Made by a program: the position numbers and the translations under genes. From assembly GCF_964355755.1 (NCBI RefSeq), contig NC_092678.1:25648365-25712364 (forward strand): 64,000 nucleotides of DNA, written 5' to 3'. The DNA comes from Antedon mediterranea (lineage: Eukaryota > Echinodermata > Crinoidea > Comatulida > Antedonidae). Position 1 is the stretch's first letter. Each line of letters begins with the position of its first letter. Below the pieces are notes generated by a model that ran no database searches, had not been told where the DNA came from, and worked only from the letters and a program-made list of their open reading frames with translations. This document shows positions 57,672-64,000 of this stretch, one piece after another.

Positions 57672-60600
57672 ATGGAGTTGTTTGTTGTAATGCTAACTAT
57701 AGCAAGCCTTGGCAGCCTGTCTGTTGCTCAATATGCGGGAGGCTATGACGATCCTAAACTCGTGCCAGTAAACGGTTGTTTAAGCGGCAAAAGGTTCTAC
57801 TCTCCTGGTCAGAGAATAAACGACCTAATCTCTTGCGAAGATCAGTGTAGATGTGACTTAATTTCGGAGAATGAATACGAGATTATTTGTCGATCTAGAC
57901 GAGTGTGTCCTTTTGTAGATTCTCGATGTGTACAGCCGATAGTTGACGAGTGTGGCTGCTCACACTGTGACATTAGTAAGTCTCTTTTTTTAATTTATTT
58001 TATTTTTATTTTATTCAATTGAAATCAACAGCGATAATTACCGCCACTCACAGGTTTGATACAAACAAAGCCAGGACTGTTTAAAGCACCTAGATTGGTC
58101 CTAACATTGATCAATACTTCTCTCGAATTCAAAACATTAAAAACAGTACAGTAACGAAATGAATTCAGGGTAGCACAAAATAGTAACCAATTGTCAAACT
58201 GATTTCCATTGTTGCCCTTAAATAGGTATAGAATATTGTTATATAAAATTAGGCAATTACAATTAAATATAAATATAACTTTCTATATCTTTTTCTAGTG
58301 TATTGTACTACTAAGTTAGGTTTGATTCCTTGTAGTGTATTGTATATATACATACCGTAGGCCTACACGAATCGCCTAAGGTTTAAAACAATTGTATAAG
58401 CATGAAGGATTTGAAAGTGTGCTCTAGTGTGATTTTCTTTACCGAATTTGGGTTAGGGTTACGTTAAGTTTATTAGACATACGGTAGGCCTACAAGAATC
58501 GGCTGAGGTTTAAAACATTTTTATGAGCATGACGAATTTGAAAGTACAGTATTCTTATGTGATTTTTTAAAATATTTTTTACAGGATTTGATAGTTACGT
58601 TAACTTTAACACTGATAAATTTTACCAGTTCGTTTACTATCAAAATCAACTCGAAACGGAAGGCGGCATCTTCTTAAACTTTCGCGTGAACACCAAACGA
58701 GATGCGTACATCGCGCTGTCACCAGAGCCCCAGGATTCCACCACGATGTATGTGGTAGGGGTTGGTATTTACGGAAATCGCCTGTCAGTGATTCGACGCT
58801 GTAAGGATTGCACCGCGGTACAATACAGAGTCACTAAAGGTACATTTTAAATCATTTTAACAGTGACTATTTAAAATGAACTAATGCTGTTCAATTCAAT
58901 TACATGATTAACAAGTTTTTTTTTGTAAAGCTTGGTTACTACTAGGACGCAACGCAAGAACGTACGCGCAACGCAAGTATTTGACCAATCACGACACGGT
59001 CATTCAAACTGTTGACATTGGTACGTCAACTCACTTGCGTTGCGCGTACTTCCTTGCATTGTGTCCAAGTGGTAACCAAGAAATACTAAATTACGTAAAT
59101 GCTTAGGCCTATATTTATTATAAATATTCATTTTGTAGGTATTATAAACAGTAGGAAATCGACAGAAATGTGGCTTTCATTCGCGAATGGCCAGCTTGCA
59201 GTAGGCCTAGCAGGAGAGCCTAGCTTTATCAGCTACACAGACTCTGAACCAATTGACGTCAAATATCTTGGTATGGCAACCGGATGGGCCAGTTCCGGAT
59301 TTTGGCAAATTGCTGAACTTGGTAAATATAATATCTTTGTTACCAGAATTTTCTTGTTGGTGTTTGAAGTAAACGTTTCTTCTACACGGGAAATATTAAG
59401 ATTATAATAAAAAAACACACCTATTAATTAACTGACGTTAATATTACTAGGCCACAGAATATAGCAACGGCAGTGCAGTTGTACCCCCACGACAATGCGA
59501 CAATGATGATAGAAATAATGTAGGCTATGATTCTAACAAATAAAACCTTTTTTCTTTTAGATTCCAAAACAATCGGCTCCAACTTCCTTTTGTCTGGTAA
59601 GTACGACTTAGCTAAGTTGCTAAGGTTTTTATTTTCTATTCGGATTTCGTTTGAGTGTCTATGTGTTTCTCATTGAGCAATCGATGGATAGTTTCGCGTA
59701 TATTATGGCCAGTGCAATTGTCTTAATTGTTTGCAGACCTATCCCCGTATATGAGTAGATGTTGAGTAGAATTGATCAACAACGGAACACACATAAGATA
59801 ATAAAGCATTCGGTTTCCTTTTTAGAATGTGCCGAACTGGTTGATATTACACACACTTGGACACGTATTGAAACGAGCGACGTATCCTTATTTGGATTTA
59901 AACTTAAAACTAAAAGTGAAATAATTCTTAAACTTTCATCCAGTGATCAAAAGTATTTCTATGAAATCGAAATTAGAAAACGAAACAAACAATCACGTAT
60001 CCGAAAATGTAATTACGAAGTTGGGTGTCACCTGGAATGCGCTACTGCCAAAACGAACTACTTAAAAAATGATTGTGCGTTCTGCGTCGTCGTCCACGAC
60101 AACGGGTTGATTGAGGTCAGTCGCGAAGGGGATTCCCCGTTTTTGACGTGGATAGATTATGATAACGTGATTGTATCCGAGCTGGAAGTTACAACTTTTG
60201 ATGACGCCGCTACAAATAAGTTTAGTTATTGCCAAATACAAGAACAATTTTACGCGTCAAGAGGTAAATGTCTATCTCGAGTAATAAATGCCTTCTTCTT
60301 AGTTTGTTATTTGTAACATGTTATTAATTAAAATGGGTTTTTTCAGAGTTCACGTCATACGTTTCTCTAACGACTACAACAGATGACTACGTGTATATAG
60401 ACAACAAGCTAGTATCCGAAAGACTTGAATTTTACATCCAAGCGTCCAGTGACGTCATTATACTTTTGTCCCCAACGAAAGACAACAGTGAAGTGTACAA
60501 GATTGTCATCTCGAACAGCGTGTCGTCATTAAGTCACTGCCACAGCAAGGACGATTGTGAGGTTAAGGAAACTGCTTACACACAGAACATCATATCGTCG

Positions 60601-62134
60601 ACGTCACGACGCGGATTTTGGCTGGTTTTCCATCGATCTGGATTGGTGGAGGTTGGCGAGGAAAACAAGATGCCGTTTTTGGAATGGCAAGACCCTTACG
60701 CATTAGCTGTTACTTACTTTGGCTATGCAACGACTGCAGGAGGCTACGCTTCCATCGAATTATCAATTGTAGAATTACCTCAGACTCAACATTTGATAGG
60801 TGGTAAGTTGACATATATAACTTGTTTATGCAAGGGGCATGCATTTCTCTTAGCTGAGTCACCCAGTACTGTACCTATGTATTAGTAGTATGTGGTTTTC
60901 TTGATAGGTGGTGAGTTGACATAAACTAGTTTATACATTAGGGGCCTGTGCATTTTCCCCTAGCTGAGTCACCCAATACTGTATGTATTATAGTAGTTCT
61001 CAAACATTGAATGTTTAGACAGGATGCATACTATGCTAGCAATGCTCAATTATTATTATTATGTGATTTTCTTTTTGTTTCAGAGTTTAAAGCTCCTTTC
61101 GATGTGAAAACAACAACAAACGACTTTGTATATCTTGACTACTCCTTTGGAAGTGACAGACGATTGGAGTTCTACGTCACAGCGTCATCAGATGTCTATA
61201 TTTCTCTATCACCATTCCAAAACGATACTGAATTCTACCAAATAATCCTTGCAACCGGTCCTTCAGGAATCTCGACGCTTAGTCACTGCTTTGACAAATA
61301 CGAATGCCACGTTAAGGCGACCACCATCACTAAGGATGTCCTACCGGGGACAAGGAAAGGTTTCTGGATCGTGTTTGATCCAGCCGGTCAGGTAGATGTG
61401 GGTCGAGATGGGTTAAGTCCGTTCTTATCTTGGGAAGACCCATATCCTTTGGAAGTCAACTACCTTGGCTATGCTACTATTACGAATGGAAATGCTGACA
61501 TTACATTCAATCTTAAAGAAGCAAAATCTAGCAACTATGACATCAAAGGTAATTAAGTTTCGAAATTCGTTGGAATTGAATTGAATTAAAATTGGATTTT
61601 CAATCCATTTAACATACAACATTCATGAATGTGCATTTATTGTATTAAAGTATCATAATTTGTTTTCTTGCAGAATTTCAAAATCCTCTACCCTTCACAT
61701 CAACCTCTGACGACTATACATACCTTGGTTACCAGTTAAAAGACCGAACTGTCGAGTTTTTCATCAAAGCAGGCAATGACGTCAGCATTGCACTCGGACC
61801 AAATCGTAACGATATCGAGTTTTACCGAATAACCTTCGCTTATGGCTCGTACGCAAATTGTACGTTAAGTCACTGCTTCGATAAAAACGACTGTCATGTG
61901 AAAGCTTGGGCGATAACTGATGATATTATATCGAGTACCGAGTCACGTGGCTTCTGGATAAAGTTTAACCCAAGCGGTAAAGTTGACGTAGGGCGAGACG
62001 GTTACACAGCGTTCATGTCTTGGGAGGACCCGTATCCCTTGGATACCAACTACATCGGGTACGCGAGCGTGGACGGTGGTAACTTGGCAATTATCTTTGA
62101 CAAGAGAGATTTTGTTACAGTTTATACAAAGTAG
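57672..62134 (+). CDS. Secreted VWC protein with five Methyltransf_FA-type domains
   Basis: Eight exons, 57672-57975, 58585-58839, 59139-59321, 59561-59596, 59826-60263, 60347-60802, 61084-61548 and 61674-62134, all phase 1, give 865 residues. Residues 1-19 are a signal peptide. About 33-100 is a ten-cysteine VWC-like module (C-E-D-Q-C-R-C; C-G-C-S-H-C). Domain 1 (102-247, two exons) has the farnesoic-acid-O-methyltransferase-type signature: R-D-A-Y-I-A-L-S-P, S-V-I-R-R-C and T-G-W-A-S-S-G-F-W. A 12-residue exon links to domain 2 (260-405), then domains 3-5, one exon each (406-557, 558-712, 713-865), with L-S-H-C, R-G-F-W and V-D-V-G-R-D-G repeated. Despite the family name, no SAM-binding methyltransferase motif is visible; in animals these domains occur in extracellular proteins of unknown role. 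I chose the ATG at 57672 over an upstream in-frame ATG because it opens the signal peptide. Confidence 0.88.
58330..58575. repeat. Tandem duplication of about 130 bp in intron 1
   Basis: Two diverged copies with taccgtaggcctacacgaat / tacggtaggcctacaagaat, gaggtttaaaaca and gagcatgacgaatttgaaag. Confidence 0.8.
58929..59080. mobile_element. MITE family 1 copy in intron 2 of the VWC/FA-domain gene
   Basis: AGCTTGGTTACTACTAGGAC at the left pairs with TCCAAGTGGTAACCAAG at the right; the core has TTGACCAATCACGACACGG. The right terminus is worn. Confidence 0.85.
60789..61000 (+). repeat. 108-bp duplication spanning a splice donor
   Basis: The segment ttgataggtg|gtaagttgac at 60793 recurs at 60901 as ttgataggtg|gtgagttgac, followed in both by gctgagtcacccagtactgt-like sequence. 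The first donor is used in the model; reading on to the second meets an in-frame TAG. Confidence 0.88.
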
Positions 62135-62334
62135 TTTTTATTGGTTAAAAGGGTTTTGTCTGCGTCAGATCGTCTGCGAAAACGGTGTAATTGTAGGGCC
62201 CGTTCAGACCTTGTAATTTACCAGGATAAGTTGACCTCCCACGAAAGTTAGCGATAATTAGTCCATGAAATAACTTAGTGGGTAAATTAATTGAGCCTGA
62301 ACGGCGGGATCATAGTGTGTAGGCGCGTATCACT

Positions 62335-62473
62335 AAAGCTCTGTCTACATTATCAAACTAGTTTGACAAAAAAAGTGTGCCAAAATGTTCGAGTAATTTA
62401 ACATTATCGTGTTCCTGTATGGGCACATCACATTTGTTTTTCACATAAAGTTTGATAGTGTAGACAGAGCTTT
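62335..62473. mobile_element. MITE family 2, full-length copy
   Basis: Both termini intact: TAAAGCTCTGTCTACATTAT and ATAGTGTAGACAGAGCTTTA are reverse complements apart from one or two bases. The inside has AACTAGTTTGACAAAAAAAG and gggcacatcacatttg. No ORF. Confidence 0.9.
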
Positions 62474-63007
62474 ATCTGTGTGTGTATCTATTTCTTTTCC
62501 TTTACCAAATACTAGCCAAAATCGGACTGCTTATTATATCTATCTGGTGCCCCGTCGTGTGATACAAATCTCTGTTAGACACTAGATCTGTTTTTTTCTT
62601 GTTTAATTTACTATTTTTTCAATTTAGTTCCTCTTTGATTGTAGTTTCATTAAATATGTTGTGTTTTAAAATGTGTGATGATGCATTGTATATTTTGAAT
62701 CAGTATTCCAACCTGTTGAATTATTATAGTTTGGCAAGTACGGTATTGGGTACGTGTTGGGTAATTGATTACGTCATAATTTAGTTCGTCTTTGATTGTA
62801 GTTCTTCTTAATTTGTGTTTATTTCATTAAATAAGTTGTGTTTTAAAATGTGTGACGATGTATTGTATATTTTGAATCAATAGTCCAATAGATAGTCCAA
62901 GACATTGAGTTGAGTTATTATAGTTTAGGCAAGAAATGCTGTAAAATGTATGATGGACAAATTGGTACGTGTATGGGTATATGATTACGTCACGAGTTCA
63001 CGTTTTA

Positions 63008-63137
63008 ACTTGGTTCTAGGACGCAACGCAAGGACGTAAACGCAACGCAAGCGTATTGACCAATGGTGACACGTGACGTAATCATTCGCTTGTGATTGGT
63101 CAACTCACTTACGTTGCGTCCTAGTGAGAACCAAGCT
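63008..63137. mobile_element. MITE family 1, intact copy (130 bp)
   Basis: ACTTGGTTCTAGGACGCAAC at the left and TCCTAGTGAGAACCAAGCT at the right, flanked by TTA on both sides (63005-63007, 63138-63140). The core carries ttgaccaatggtgacacg and gtgattggtcaac. Confidence 0.9.
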
Positions 63138-63544
63138 TTAATAACAACTAAAACCAGTTATGTGTTGTGTACTCAACCGTATCGATATTTTTTATTCATA
63201 ACGTAACGTAACGTAATTAATTATAACAATATAATACAATATAAATTGAAAGAAGCTAGTATCATAAACAAATCAATGAACTGATAATTAACGTGCATCG
63301 CAATAACAATTAAACATTGCGTTTAAAATTAGCTTACTCTATGTGTTAAATATTAAAACGGACTAATAAAAATAATGAACAAAATGTGTTAATTCGGTAA
63401 AAATGTTTTATTTAGCGAGAACTTTCAGCTGACTTAATTTCTGCAATCTGCAACTCGTGATTATGATTACAGTCGATTTTTGTTATTTTTTAATTTTTCA
63501 TAAATCACACAAGCCAATGTAAAAAACTATATACGACGTAATAT

Positions 63545-63655
63545 AACGTGGTTCTCATTTTAGAAGTTAACGCAATTAATGTAGGATGATGCGACGCTTG
63601 TGATTGGACAATGCTTGCGTTGCGTGTGTGCTGCGTCCTAGTGAGAGCCAACTTA
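63545..63655. mobile_element. MITE family 1 copy, worn left arm
   Basis: Begins aacgtggttctc and ends tgcgtcctagtgagagccaa. One CCAAT half (gtgattggacaa) remains. Confidence 0.75.
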
Positions 63656-63847
63656 AGTTAATGACGTAAGCTAGCAGATGTTGTAGTCACATGATGCCAA
63701 TCTGTATAAAAAAATAAAAAAATAAGAGAAAAACAAATTTATGTAAAAACCAAAACGTACAAAACAAAACATTATAAGGGGCAGAAATGATATTTATCAG
63801 CGTTTATTTACCATATTTATAGCAGGTCTTTAAAAAGTCTTATTTAC

Positions 63848-64000
63848 CTTTCTGGTAGACGTGGTTTCTGTGCTCCAGACACTCTGTAGTTTTTGAATTC
63901 AGCTTTCACTGTGTCATGTAGACAGCGACATCTGGCGCAATGATCGACTACAACATAACGTCTCTCTTTAATAACGAAACGATCTCCTGATAAACTAACT
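63848..64000 (-). CDS. Partial exon of a cysteine-rich (VWC-like?) gene
   Basis: On the minus strand, an open stretch enters from beyond the window and ends at a good donor (CAGAAAG|gtaaat, exon edge 63848, phase 2). It reads G-D-R-F-V-I-K-E-R-R-Y-V-V-V-D-H-C-A-R-C-R-C. The C-x-x-C-x-C pattern and preceding G-D-R-F resemble the first half of a VWC module, as in the neighbouring gene. No start, stop or second cysteine cluster is visible, so the identity is a guess; it faces the VWC/FA-domain gene tail to tail. Confidence 0.45.

Larger units (their letters stand above)
62135..63847. other. Intergenic with three MITE copies
   Basis: Besides the MITEs listed separately, 62580-62920 holds two diverged copies of a segment of about 200 bp (gttgtgttttaaaatgtgtg, atgtattgtatattttgaat). 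No gene seen until the minus-strand exon at 63848. Confidence 0.7.

Noticed and set aside
57672-62134. Active farnesoic acid O-methyltransferase
   Set aside because: The domain family carries that name, but no SAM-binding glycine motif is visible, and a signal peptide plus VWC point to an extracellular protein.

Overview
This is a eukaryotic nuclear window from an animal. It is AT-rich and intron-rich, with GT-AG introns and many minisatellites and short inverted-repeat elements. The gene families (whirlin/PDZD7-type scaffold, HMGA-like AT-hook protein, VWC plus farnesoic-acid-methyltransferase-type domain secreted protein, Roc-COR-Death protein) suggest an invertebrate deuterostome, perhaps an echinoderm. 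The species cannot be fixed from the sequence, and the assignment is a moderate-confidence inference. Nearly all long ORFs outside the exons are read-through of tandem repeats whose period is a multiple of three, or are antisense shadows of exons.

Layout, left to right. 1-4.5 kb: no recognisable gene; it holds a ten-copy 65-bp minisatellite. 4.5-7 kb (+): a small EGF-like, single-pass membrane protein with a repetitive cytoplasmic tail. 7.7-14.5 kb (-): succinate-semialdehyde dehydrogenase (ALDH5A1), nine main coding exons plus an upstream leader exon. 15.9-17.4 kb (+): TFIIIC subunit 6 (GTF3C6), divergent from ALDH5A1. 19.6-23.5 kb (+): an HMGA-like protein with three AT-hooks and an acidic tail. 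23.5-26.8 kb: intergenic, with nested MITEs. 26.8-33.65 kb (+): a seven-exon gene for a 904-residue PDZ / degenerate Roc / COR / Death-domain protein, the most unusual gene here. 36.5-38.35 kb (-): a stand-alone filamin-type actin-binding domain (two CH domains). 39.1-40.0 kb: an 18-copy 48-bp minisatellite. 40.2-48.7 kb (-): a whirlin/PDZD7/harmonin-like scaffold (HN-PDZ-PDZ) whose introns hold a 5S-tRNA chimeric SINE and large minisatellites. 49.1-57.2 kb (+): a head-to-tail duplication of a secreted Thr-rich plus LamG-like gene; the left copy has lost most of its LamG domain. 57.7-62.1 kb (+): a secreted VWC protein with five Methyltransf_FA domains. 63.85-64 kb (-): the edge exon of another cysteine-rich gene.

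The genes look like ordinary single-gene eukaryotic loci, not an operon or a co-functional cluster. The pervasive theme is local duplication. It made the LamG gene pair, several minisatellites, and at three separate genes micro-duplications that include a splice donor or acceptor. All exon boundaries were read by eye from splice consensus and reading-frame continuity; each multi-exon model listed closes in frame by base counting.
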